Source: Stenotrophomonas sp046736075
GTDB lineage: Bacteria; Pseudomonadota; Gammaproteobacteria; Xanthomonadales; Xanthomonadaceae
Assembly (NCBI RefSeq): GCF_046736075.1
Contig: NZ_CP177163.1
Coordinates: 4,340,001 to 4,404,000 of the forward strand
Length of the DNA stretch: 64,000 nt
Direction of reading: 5' to 3'
Of this stretch, positions 50,781 to 58,562 are shown in pieces. The stretch's first letter is position 1. Each line of letters begins with the position of its first letter. A program made the translations under genes and the position numbers. Below the pieces are notes generated by a model. It was not told where the DNA came from. It did not search any database and worked only from the letters and a program-made list of their open reading frames with translations.

Positions 50781-53085
50781 TCGCACTGTCGGCCAGCGCC
50801 GCGATGCGCGGCTGCAGGTAGCCGCTCAGCCGCGTCGACTCGGCCCACAGCGCCGGGTCATCCGCATCCAGCTCATGCAGGTCGTTGGCGACATCGGCCA
50901 GGTCGGGGTGTCCAAGGATGCGCAGCACGCCAGCCAGGCGATGGGCGCGGTAGCGCATCAGCAGCGGCGCGCGGGCGGCGATCGCCTGGTCCAGTGATGC
51001 AGCATCGTCCTGCATCGAGGCCGCGTAGCGCGCCAGCAGTGGCGCCTGCATGGGCACGCAGGCTGGCAGGGCCGGCGTACTGTCGGGCAGCTGCAGGGCT
51101 GCCAGCAGATCGGACGCATGCAGTGGCTTGCACAGCGCCGCGTCCATGCCCGCGTCCTGGCAGCGCGCCGTGTGGCGGGAAGAGCGGGCTGCCGAGAACG
51201 CCACGATCCGGCAGGGCACGCGTGCCAGGCGGCGCTCGATGTCACGCATTGTGGTAGCCACGTGATAGCCGTCAATGTCGGCCAGCCCGCAATCCAGCAG
51301 TACGCCGGCGAACGGTGTGATCGCGAACGCGGCCAGCGCCGCGCTGCCTTCGCCGACCGCGGTGACGCGGGCACCGAGCGCGGTCAGCTGCTCGGTGACC
51401 ACCGCGCGGTTGATCGCGTGATCTTCCACCAGCAACAGTGTGCGCATCGCCAGCGGCAATGGCGTGTCCCGCACCGGTGCCGTGGTGGGGATGTCGTCGG
51501 CCAGCGCCACCGGCAGCAGCACGTCGAAGCGGCTGCCCGAGCCCAGCTCGCTGTGCGCAAGAATCTCGCCGCCCAGTGCGCGGGCCAGGTCGCGGCAGAT
51601 CGACAGACCCAGGCCGGAGCCGCCCAGTGCGTGCGCGTCGTGTGCCTGGGTGAACGCCTCGAACACCCGCGGCAACCGCTCCGGCGCGATACCGATGCCG
51701 GTGTCGCTGACGCTCAATCGCAGCTGCGCGCAGGTCGTGGGTTGCTGCAGCGTCAAGGCCACCACGATCCTGCCCTGCTGGGTGAACTTGAGCGCATTGC
51801 CGAGCAGGTTGCTCAGCAGCTGGCGAAGGCTGTCGGCGTCGATCACCAAGGCAGGCAGCGGGTCGGGCGTTACGTTCAGCACCAGGGCCACGCCCTTCTG
51901 CTCGGCCAGCGGGCGCATCGACACAACGCATTGCGCGACCAGCGCCTGCGCATCGTGGCTGGCCAGTCGCGGCTGGAAGCGCCCGCTGCTCATCCGCGAG
52001 TAGTCCAGTGCGTGCCCCAGCAGGCTGCGCAGGCCGGCACCGGCGGCGTTGGCGGCATCCACCAGCTGCCGCTGCGTCGGGTCCAGCCGCGACTGCCCAA
52101 GCAGGTCGATGGTGCTGACCAGGGCCTGGCTCGCGTTGCGCACCTCGTGACTCATCACGCCGATGAAGCGGGCCTGGTCGCGTTGTGATCGCAATGCGGT
52201 GCGCTGGGCCACATGCAGCCAGGCTGTCGCCACGGCCAGGATCAGGACGGCGAAGACGATGGCGATCAGCGTCCAGCGGAAGTGGTGCAGCACCACCGAC
52301 GAGGTCGGCGGAATCATATGCGTGGCCTGTGACCAGTGATGCAGCAGCTGGGTGTGCTGCTCAAGGGTGATGGCGGCCATCGCCAGCTCGATGCGCGTCT
52401 TGATGTCGCGGTTGCGCTCGTGCATCAGCAGGTGCAGGCTCGCCGGCACCGTGTCGGGCAGCAGCTGGAGCTTCATGCTGCCGGCATAATCGCGGCGCAC
52501 GATCGGGTGCATCATCGCATCCAGCCCCATGCTCGCATCCACGGCGCCGGCTTCCACTGCCGCCAGCGCCGCGCGCAGATCGGGCAGGGGGACGAGCTGG
52601 ACGTTGGGGTAGTGCCGGCGCAGCCAGGCCTCGTGCCGGCCGCCGCCGACCAGGCTGATCCGCTGCGTGGTCATCTCTTCCAGCGTCGCCGGTACCGTGG
52701 TGCCACGGCGAACGGCCAGTACCGCACGGCCACGGTAGTAGGAGCGGGAGAGCAGCAGGTCGCTGCAGGGTGCGGCATCGAGCGGTCCCACCAGCAGCAT
52801 CACATCGGCCGAGCCGGTGCAGATGGCCTGTACCGCGCTGTCGAAATCCGCGTGCGGCTGTTCAATGAAGCGCAGGCCGGTGTGGGCGGCCACCAGGTGG
52901 GCGTAGCCATCGGCAAGGTTGGCATGCCGGGCAGGGGCATCGGGTACGGACAGGATGTTGCGTTGCGCCGGATCGACCGCCACCGCCACGTCGCGCGGGC
53001 CGTCCGCGGACGCTGGATCGCGCGCCTCGGGTGAGCACCCTGCTGACAGCGCCAGCAGGATCCACCAGGCGCGCGTCGGTTTCAC
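50725..53085 (-). CDS. Hybrid sensor kinase: periplasmic solute-binding domain, kinase, receiver, Hpt (BvgS/EvgS-like)
   Basis: The product has 786 residues from the GTG at 53085, which overlaps the stop of the upstream regulator (GTGA). An N-terminal export signal carries LSAGC, so it might even be lipidated. A solute-binding-type domain follows (about 35-260), then a transmembrane helix (about 270-291), the H-box RFIGVMSHEVRNASQALVST (His313) and an ATPase domain (DTGIGIAPE, GSGLGLSICRDL). A receiver has LLLVEDHAINR, Asp598 in LLDCGLADIDG and Lys653. A C-terminal Hpt has His715 in RAHRLAGVLRILG. All phosphorelay residues are present. The signal is unknown. Confidence 0.9.
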   Translation of the reverse strand: MKPTRAWWILLALSAGCSPEARDPASADGPRDVAVAVDPAQRNILSVPDAPARHANLADGYAHLVAAHTGLRFIEQPHADFDSAVQAICTGSADVMLLVGPLDAAPCSDLLLSRSYYRGRAVLAVRRGTTVPATLEEMTTQRISLVGGGRHEAWLRRHYPNVQLVPLPDLRAALAAVEAGAVDASMGLDAMMHPIVRRDYAGSMKLQLLPDTVPASLHLLMHERNRDIKTRIELAMAAITLEQHTQLLHHWSQATHMIPPTSSVVLHHFRWTLIAIVFAVLILAVATAWLHVAQRTALRSQRDQARFIGVMSHEVRNASQALVSTIDLLGQSRLDPTQRQLVDAANAAGAGLRSLLGHALDYSRMSSGRFQPRLASHDAQALVAQCVVSMRPLAEQKGVALVLNVTPDPLPALVIDADSLRQLLSNLLGNALKFTQQGRIVVALTLQQPTTCAQLRLSVSDTGIGIAPERLPRVFEAFTQAHDAHALGGSGLGLSICRDLARALGGEILAHSELGSGSRFDVLLPVALADDIPTTAPVRDTPLPLAMRTLLLVEDHAINRAVVTEQLTALGARVTAVGEGSAALAAFAITPFAGVLLDCGLADIDGYHVATTMRDIERRLARVPCRIVAFSAARSSRHTARCQDAGMDAALCKPLHASDLLAALQLPDSTPALPACVPMQAPLLARYAASMQDDAASLDQAIAARAPLLMRYRAHRLAGVLRILGHPDLADVANDLHELDADDPALWAESTRLSGYLQPRIAALADSAITSAEAGTAATAHAPESP

Positions 53086-53708
53086 AGGTAGCCCAGCTGG
53101 TGCCGCAGGGTGAACAGGTCGCCGTCGCTGCGCAGGCCAAGCTTGCGGAACGCCGCCTGCTTCTGGGTGCTGATGGTTTTGATGCTGCGGTGGCGCTTGC
53201 GTGCGATCTCCGACACCGTCATCCCGGTCATGCACAGCTGCAGGACTTCGCGCTCGGCATTGGACAGGTGGCTCTCGTCCGGCTCGGCGCCGTATTCGGG
53301 TGGGATGTAGGTTTCGCCCTGGGCGACCTGCACGATGGCCCGCGCAAGTTCGTCCAGGCGGTCGTTCTTGGTCACCACGCCGTTGGCGCCGGCATGCATC
53401 GCGCTGCTGATGATGACCCGGTTGACGTGTGCGGAGAACATCAGCACGCCCAGCCGTGGATGGCGTTGCCGGATCTGCCGGACCAGTGCCAGCCCCTCGA
53501 TATCGTTGGCCGACAGCGCATAGTCGACGATGGCGATATCCACGGGCTGACTGGCCAGCGTGGCCAGCAGTGCGCTGCTGTGACCGTGGCTGCCGACGAC
53601 GTTGAACCGCCAGTCGTTGGAGAGGTGGATGCGGGTGCCGTGGCGGACGACCTCGTGATCGTCCAGTAGGGCGATCTTCAGTGAGGTGTCGGTGGGGTGT
53701 CCGTTCAT
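53082..53708 (-). CDS. LuxR/NarL-family response regulator (BvgA/EvgA-like)
   Basis: The product has 208 residues. The receiver (about 10-130) has LLDDHEVVRHGT and the acceptor aspartate in IAIVDYALSANDIEG. The LuxR-type helix-turn-helix (about 145-205) reads LSNAEREVLQLCMTGMTVSE followed by IARKRHRSIKTISTQKQAAF. It overlaps the hybrid kinase start and is its obvious output. An inverted TTCCTA-type site 100 bp upstream could be autoregulatory. Confidence 0.92.
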   Translation of the reverse strand: MNGHPTDTSLKIALLDDHEVVRHGTRIHLSNDWRFNVVGSHGHSSALLATLASQPVDIAIVDYALSANDIEGLALVRQIRQRHPRLGVLMFSAHVNRVIISSAMHAGANGVVTKNDRLDELARAIVQVAQGETYIPPEYGAEPDESHLSNAEREVLQLCMTGMTVSEIARKRHRSIKTISTQKQAAFRKLGLRSDGDLFTLRHQLGYL

Positions 53709-53804
53709 GCGATCAGGATGTCGTTGGACAAGGGGGTCGCGCGATCAGGGAGGTGACACATTCTCCCTTTTCCACCCGTTCTCCGAGATGCCCGATGGCG
53801 ACTT

Positions 53805-53818
53805 TAGGACGATTCCTA
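53805..53818. promoter_or_regulatory. Candidate BvgA/EvgA-type operator
   Basis: The dyad TAGGA-CGAT-TCCTA lies about 97 bp upstream of the response-regulator start. ATTCCTA resembles the heptad half-site of BvgA, but only one inverted pair is visible. The link is inference from the family of the adjacent regulator. Confidence 0.35.
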
Positions 53819-53918
53819 TGTACTGAAAGGGAAGTCCGTCACTGTCCCGGTGCCTGCGCCTTGTGCAGACAGTGTTTGGCATCTGCACCCATCGAAAATG
53901 TGCAGACGCGTCATTGAA

Positions 53919-54800
53919 TCAGCGTGAAGGGCGTTCGAGCAGGCGCGACAGGCGGGCGGCCAGCGCCAGCACCATCGGCTCGGCGGCGGGACGGTGCAGC
54001 ATGGCGATCTCGATGCTGTCCACTGGCGGCAACCCATGCCGTGCGGAGAGCGCGATGTGTTCGCGGGTCATCGCCCGCGCCGGCAGCAGGCTGATGCCCA
54101 TGCCATCGGCGACCGCGCCCTGGATGCCGCCCAGGCTGGAACTGGTGAAGGCGATGCGCCAGCGCCGGCCCAGCGCCTCGACGGCGTCGATCAGCTCGTC
54201 GCGATAGAGGCCGCGCGGCGGGAAGGTCACCAGCGGTACCGGGTCCTGCGCGAAGCAGGGGCTGCGGGCGCTGTCCACCCAGCGCATCGTCTCGGGCCAG
54301 CAGGCGACGGCGGCGCGGGCGTGGCGGCGTTGCTTGATCAGGACCAGGTCCAGTTCGCCGTGGTCGTAGCCGTTGGCCAGGTCGCGGCTCAGGCCGCTGG
54401 TCACTTCCAGCTTCACCTGCGGGTGTTTGCGGTTGAAGGCCCCCAGCAGCTGGGTGACGCGCGCGTTGACGAAGTCTTCCGGCATGCCGAGGCGCACGGT
54501 GACGGCGACTGTTGCGCCGGCCAGCGCTTCGACCAGTTGCTCGTTGAGTGCGAGCATCTGCCGCGCATGGGCGAGCAGGGTCTGGCCGGCATCGGTGGGG
54601 TGAACGTCGCGATTGGCTCGGATCAGCAGCGTATGCCCGGCCATGTCTTCCAGCCGGCGGATCTGCTGGCTCACCGTCGACTGGGTGGAGTGAAGGCGCG
54701 CCGCAGCGGTGGTGAAGCTGCCGCAGTCGGCGACCGTGACGATCGCACGCAACAGGTCCAGGTCGAACAGCGTCCGATTTGGTTTTGCACTGGCGGGCAT
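53919..54800 (-). CDS. LysR-family transcriptional regulator
   Basis: The product has 293 residues from the ATG at 54800; ATGs at 54812 and 54821 are alternatives. The N-terminal winged helix reads FDLDLLRAIVTVADCGSFTT followed by AAARLHSTQSTVSQQIRRLE, standard for LysR. The effector-binding domain spans about 95-290. It follows the WYL regulator gene on the same strand, 64 bp downstream. No divergent target gene is present to suggest its ligand. Confidence 0.9.
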   Translation of the reverse strand: MPASAKPNRTLFDLDLLRAIVTVADCGSFTTAAARLHSTQSTVSQQIRRLEDMAGHTLLIRANRDVHPTDAGQTLLAHARQMLALNEQLVEALAGATVAVTVRLGMPEDFVNARVTQLLGAFNRKHPQVKLEVTSGLSRDLANGYDHGELDLVLIKQRRHARAAVACWPETMRWVDSARSPCFAQDPVPLVTFPPRGLYRDELIDAVEALGRRWRIAFTSSSLGGIQGAVADGMGISLLPARAMTREHIALSARHGLPPVDSIEIAMLHRPAAEPMVLALAARLSRLLERPSR

Positions 54801-54864
54801 GGTGGCATCCATTATCGGCATGGCGATGCGTGCCAGTATGAGGGCTGCCCGCCGGCAAATGCGG

Positions 54865-55851
54865 TCACGGCAAAGGGCCTGCAGCGGCCGCGTCCCGCGC
54901 CAGGCTGCGGGACACCCGTGCCCCTGCGTCGCGCAGGCGCTCGCGCAGCGCGGGCGGGCCGACCACCTCGAACTCCACTTCCAGGGCGAGCAGCCAGTAC
55001 ACCACGGCGCCCATCGGGTGCGCGGTACAGCGCAGCAGGCAGCGCTGCGCATCTACCGCTTCCAGCGCGCCGGCCGATACCGGGATGCATTGCCGCATCG
55101 CCTCCATCGGCGCGTGCAGGATCACCTCGGCGCCATCGCCGCGGCCGCCCAGCGACAGCGCGCGGTCGACGAAGGCGCGCAGATCGCCATCGTCCGGGCC
55201 GGGGCGGGGGCGGAAGTGTGCACCGACGGCCGGCGCCGTGGTGATGCGGTCGATGCGGAACGTGCGCCAGTCGGTGCGGGCGGTGTCCCAGGCGACCAGG
55301 TACCAGCGGCGTTCGGCATTGACCACGCCATGCGGTTCAACGCAGCGATGGCTGGGCTGGCCTTTCTGGTCGGCGTAGTCGAAGTGCACGTGCAGCTGGT
55401 CGCGGCATGCGCCCGCCAGGGTGGCCAGCAGTGCCGCGTCGACCACGGGGCCGCGCTGGTCCAGCGGCAGGATGGTGGCGCGCAGCGCATCCAGGCGGCG
55501 GCGCAGTCGTGGCGGCATCACCTGTTCGAGCTTGACCAGTGCGGTGATCGCGGTCTGTTCGATGCCGCTGATGGTGCCGGTCACGGCCGTGCGCAGGGCC
55601 AGGGCGGCGGCCAGTGCCTCCTCGTCATCCAGCAGTACCGGCGGGAGTGCGCGGCCGGCACGGAACGCATAGCCCCCGGCGACGCCGCTGCTGGCCTGGA
55701 TCGGATAGCCGAGCGCGCGCAGGCGGTCGATGTCGCGGCGCAGGGTGCGCGGGTGCACCGTCATGACCTCGGCGAGGCCTGCGCCGGTCCAGTGCGGGCG
55801 GGATTGCAGCAGCGCGAGCAGGCGCAGCAGGCGGGCGGACGTGGTGAGCAT
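54865..55851 (-). CDS. WYL-domain transcriptional regulator (YafY-type)
   Basis: The product has 328 residues from the ATG at 55851. The HTH_11-type N-terminus reads RLLRLLALLQSRPHWTGAGL and HPRTLRRDIDRLRALGYPIQ. The WYL domain (about 140-230) contains EPHGVVNAERRWYLVAWDTA and WRTFRIDRI. It is divergent from a glutathione S-transferase gene across 118 bp, a frequent arrangement in which the regulator controls the enzyme gene (inference). Confidence 0.9.
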   Translation of the reverse strand: MLTTSARLLRLLALLQSRPHWTGAGLAEVMTVHPRTLRRDIDRLRALGYPIQASSGVAGGYAFRAGRALPPVLLDDEEALAAALALRTAVTGTISGIEQTAITALVKLEQVMPPRLRRRLDALRATILPLDQRGPVVDAALLATLAGACRDQLHVHFDYADQKGQPSHRCVEPHGVVNAERRWYLVAWDTARTDWRTFRIDRITTAPAVGAHFRPRPGPDDGDLRAFVDRALSLGGRGDGAEVILHAPMEAMRQCIPVSAGALEAVDAQRCLLRCTAHPMGAVVYWLLALEVEFEVVGPPALRERLRDAGARVSRSLARDAAAAGPLP

Positions 55852-55969
55852 GGGGGCAGGGTGCCGCCTATCGAGGACAGAAGCTGTCCGCAATGGTGGC
55901 TAGCCTGTGTTGGCGGTGCAAGCCCTTCGGTGGCGCACCTTCCACCCGTCCCTGACCCAGGAGTTTTCC

Positions 55970-56575
55970 ATGTCCCTTGTCTTCTATTGGCACCCCATGT
56001 CCAGCGCCACCCCCGTGGCCTGCGCGCTGGCCGAGCTGGAGGTGCCGCACGACCGCGTGCGCATCGACATCCGCAACGGCGAGCAGCGCACGCCGGAGTA
56101 CCTGGCGATCAATCCCAACGGCAAGGTGCCGTGCCTGGTGGTGGACGGCACCCCGATCTTTGAGGGGCTGGCCATCCACCTGTGGCTGGGCGCGCGCTTC
56201 GGTGTGGCCAAGGGGTTGTGGCCGGCCGAGGACACGCCGGAGCGCCTGCAGGCGATGTCCTGGTGCGCATGGGCCTACGTGACCTACATGGCGACCCTCC
56301 ACGGGCTGCGGCTGGCGACGATGGATGGCCCGCTGCGCAGTGCCGACCACGCGGCCGCAGCGCTGCAGGATGCGCGGCACCTGCTCGACATCCTCGATGC
56401 GCGCCTGGCGGCGCAGCCGTGGATGCTCGGCCCGGCCTACTCGCTGGTGGATCTGGTAGTGGCCCAGGTCGTCGGCTACGGCACGTACGAGGGGGCTTCG
56501 GTGGACGCGCATCCGCATGTGCAGGCCTGGCTGGCGCAGGTGCAGGCGCGCCCGGCGATGCAGGGCGAGGCATGA
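55970..56575 (+). CDS. Glutathione S-transferase family protein
   Basis: The product has 201 residues from the ATG at 55970. The thioredoxin-like N-domain (MSLVFYWHPMSSATPVACAL, then NPNGKVPCLVVDGTPIFEGL) has a serine pair near position 11-12 as candidate catalytic residue. The helical C-domain includes PWMLGPAYSLVDLVVAQVVG. Substrate is unknown. Divergent from the WYL regulator gene and followed by a terminator, so probably a single-gene unit. Confidence 0.88.
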   Translation: MSLVFYWHPMSSATPVACALAELEVPHDRVRIDIRNGEQRTPEYLAINPNGKVPCLVVDGTPIFEGLAIHLWLGARFGVAKGLWPAEDTPERLQAMSWCAWAYVTYMATLHGLRLATMDGPLRSADHAAAALQDARHLLDILDARLAAQPWMLGPAYSLVDLVVAQVVGYGTYEGASVDAHPHVQAWLAQVQARPAMQGEA

Positions 56576-56627
56576 GCCCAGTGGGTCGCTGAATATGCAG
56601 TAGTGCAAAATTTAACTGGTGAATGGT

Positions 56628-56660
56628 CTCCCCGGCGCTTTAAGGTGCCGGGGAGTCTTC
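56628..56660 (+). terminator. Rho-independent terminator of the GST gene
   Basis: CTCCCCGGC-loop-GCCGGGGAG is followed by TCTTCTTTT, 53 bp after the GST stop and just before the amidohydrolase start. Confidence 0.8.
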
Positions 56661-56673
56661 TTTTCCGGTTGCC

Positions 56674-58122
56674 ATGAACGTCACTCTCCGCCTTGCCCTG
56701 CCTGTCCTGCTCACGCTGTCCGCTCCCGCCATCGCGGCCGAACATGCCGACCTGATGATCCAGCACGCCACCATCGTGGACGTCGAACACGGCCGCACGA
56801 TTCCCGGCCAGAGCGTGGTGGTGCGCGGCGATGACATCGTGGCGGTCGGTGAGGACCGTGCCATCGCCAAGGCCTGGTCGGCGTCGCGCCGCATCGAGGG
56901 CAGGGGGCGCTACCTGATTCCTGGCCTGTGGGACATGCACGTGCATTTTGGTGGCGGTCCGGCGCTGATCGAAGAGAACAAGGCGCTCCTGCCGCTGTAC
57001 ATCGCGCACGGCATCACCACCGTGCGCGATGCCTCCGGCGATCTGCCGGAGCAGGTGCTGGCGTGGCGCGGGCAGATCCGCCGTGGCGAACTGGCCGGCC
57101 CGCAGCTGTTCACCTCCGGTGCCAAGATCGAAGGCATCAAGCCGGTCTGGAAGGGCACGATCGAGGTGGGCAGCCAGGCCGACCTGGATGCCGCGTTCGT
57201 GCGGCTCAAGCGCGACCAGGTCGATTTCGTGAAGATCACCGACAGCACGCTGACGCCCGAGCTGTTCCTGGCGGCCGTGCGCGGCGCGCGTGCCAATGGA
57301 CTGCGTGCATCGGGCCATATCCCGATGGCACTGACCGTGCAGCAGGCGGTGGATGCCGGGATCAGCTCGATCGAGCACCTCGACTATGCGTACAAGGCAG
57401 GGGTCAAGGACGAAGCGGCCATCGCGGCCGACTTCGCCGCCAAGCGCATCGACCGTGCCGAAGCCAACCGCCGGCTCGACGCCGGATTCGATCGCGACAC
57501 CGCGATGGCGGCGTATCGCGGTTTCGCCGCCAAGGGCGTGTATGTCACCCCGACGCTCAACGGTGGGCGCATTCTCGATTTCCTCGATCAGGACGATCAC
57601 GCGCACGATCCGTACCTGGCCTACATCGGTCCGAAGCTGCAGGCCACCTACGCCTGGCGCGTGGAACGTGCGGCCAAGGCAACGCCGGCGCAGATCGACG
57701 CGCGCCATCGCGAGTACCACCAGGTTGCCGCCGTGCTGCCGATGTTGCAGCAGGCGGGCGTGACCATCATGGCCGGTACCGATGCCGGCTTCCTCAACTC
57801 GTTCAACTATCCGGGCATCGGGCTGCACGAGGAACTGGCGCTGTTCGTCAAGGAAGGGTTGACCCCGACGCAGGCGCTCTCCGCGGCCACCCGTGCCGGT
57901 CCGGCGTGGTTCGGCACGCTGGACCGCTATGGTGGCGTGGTGGCAGGCAAGGCGGCCGACCTGGTACTGCTGGACCGCAACCCGCTGGACGACATCGCCG
58001 CGACGCGATCGATCAATGCCGTGGTGCTGCGTGGCCAGGTGTACGACCGCAAGGCGCTGGATGCACTGCTCGCCGACGTGCGTGCCAAGGTGGCGGCATG
58101 GAAGACGGACGCGGCGGAATAG
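56674..58122 (+). CDS. Secreted metal-dependent amidohydrolase
   Basis: The product has 482 residues with signal peptide MNVTLRLALPVLLTLSAPAIAA. The imidazolonepropionase-like fold shows LIPGLWDMHVHFGGG (HxH), VDFVKITDS (bridging Lys), GLRASGHIPMA and SSIEHLDYA (histidines) and IMAGTDAGFLNSF (Asp). All metal ligands are present, so a binuclear zinc hydrolase acting in the periplasm is likely. Substrates of such enzymes include dipeptides and lactones, but none can be chosen here. Confidence 0.9.
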   Translation: MNVTLRLALPVLLTLSAPAIAAEHADLMIQHATIVDVEHGRTIPGQSVVVRGDDIVAVGEDRAIAKAWSASRRIEGRGRYLIPGLWDMHVHFGGGPALIEENKALLPLYIAHGITTVRDASGDLPEQVLAWRGQIRRGELAGPQLFTSGAKIEGIKPVWKGTIEVGSQADLDAAFVRLKRDQVDFVKITDSTLTPELFLAAVRGARANGLRASGHIPMALTVQQAVDAGISSIEHLDYAYKAGVKDEAAIAADFAAKRIDRAEANRRLDAGFDRDTAMAAYRGFAAKGVYVTPTLNGGRILDFLDQDDHAHDPYLAYIGPKLQATYAWRVERAAKATPAQIDARHREYHQVAAVLPMLQQAGVTIMAGTDAGFLNSFNYPGIGLHEELALFVKEGLTPTQALSAATRAGPAWFGTLDRYGGVVAGKAADLVLLDRNPLDDIAATRSINAVVLRGQVYDRKALDALLADVRAKVAAWKTDAAE

Positions 58123-58325
58123 CGCGTCGGCTGCACTGAAGGTGTTGCGGCACCGTGACGCCTCCACGTCACCACGTGAAGGTGCGCGCACTGCGTTCTG
58201 AACTGTTTACGCACATGCCGGCGGCGTCTACGCCGCGACGCCACAACCCACGCGCCAGTAACGCAGCGCACCCTACGGTGGATTCACCGGCATCACATCC
58301 GATGCCGGGCACTGGAGGCAGCATC

Positions 58326-58517
58326 ATGGCGAACCAACAGAATCCGCAGCAGAACCAGCAGCAGAATCCGCAGGAGCAGAAGCGCCCGCAGGAGCAGCAG
58401 GGCCAGCAGAACCAGCAGGACCGCGACGCGCCGGGTAAAGGCCAGCAGCAACAGGAGCAGGCCGACCAGAAGCGCGAACGTGGCGGTCAGCAGGGTGGGC
58501 AGGACGCCGAAGAATAG
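58326..58517 (+). CDS. Glutamine-rich low-complexity mini-protein
   Basis: The product has 63 residues from the ATG at 58326, preceded by TGGAGGCAGC. About 25 of the residues are glutamine, with Asn, Pro, Lys and Glu making up most of the rest (MANQQNPQQNQQQNPQEQKR at the start). There is no hydrophobic segment. It is expected to be disordered, like hydrophilins or stress mini-proteins. Function is unknown. It stands alone between the amidohydrolase and the convergent autotransporter gene. Confidence 0.65.
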   Translation: MANQQNPQQNQQQNPQEQKRPQEQQGQQNQQDRDAPGKGQQQQEQADQKRERGGQQGGQDAEE

Positions 58518-58562
58518 CGCCCGACGCCGACTGGAGCGCGTGCGCGCTCCGGCCGGCCACGG

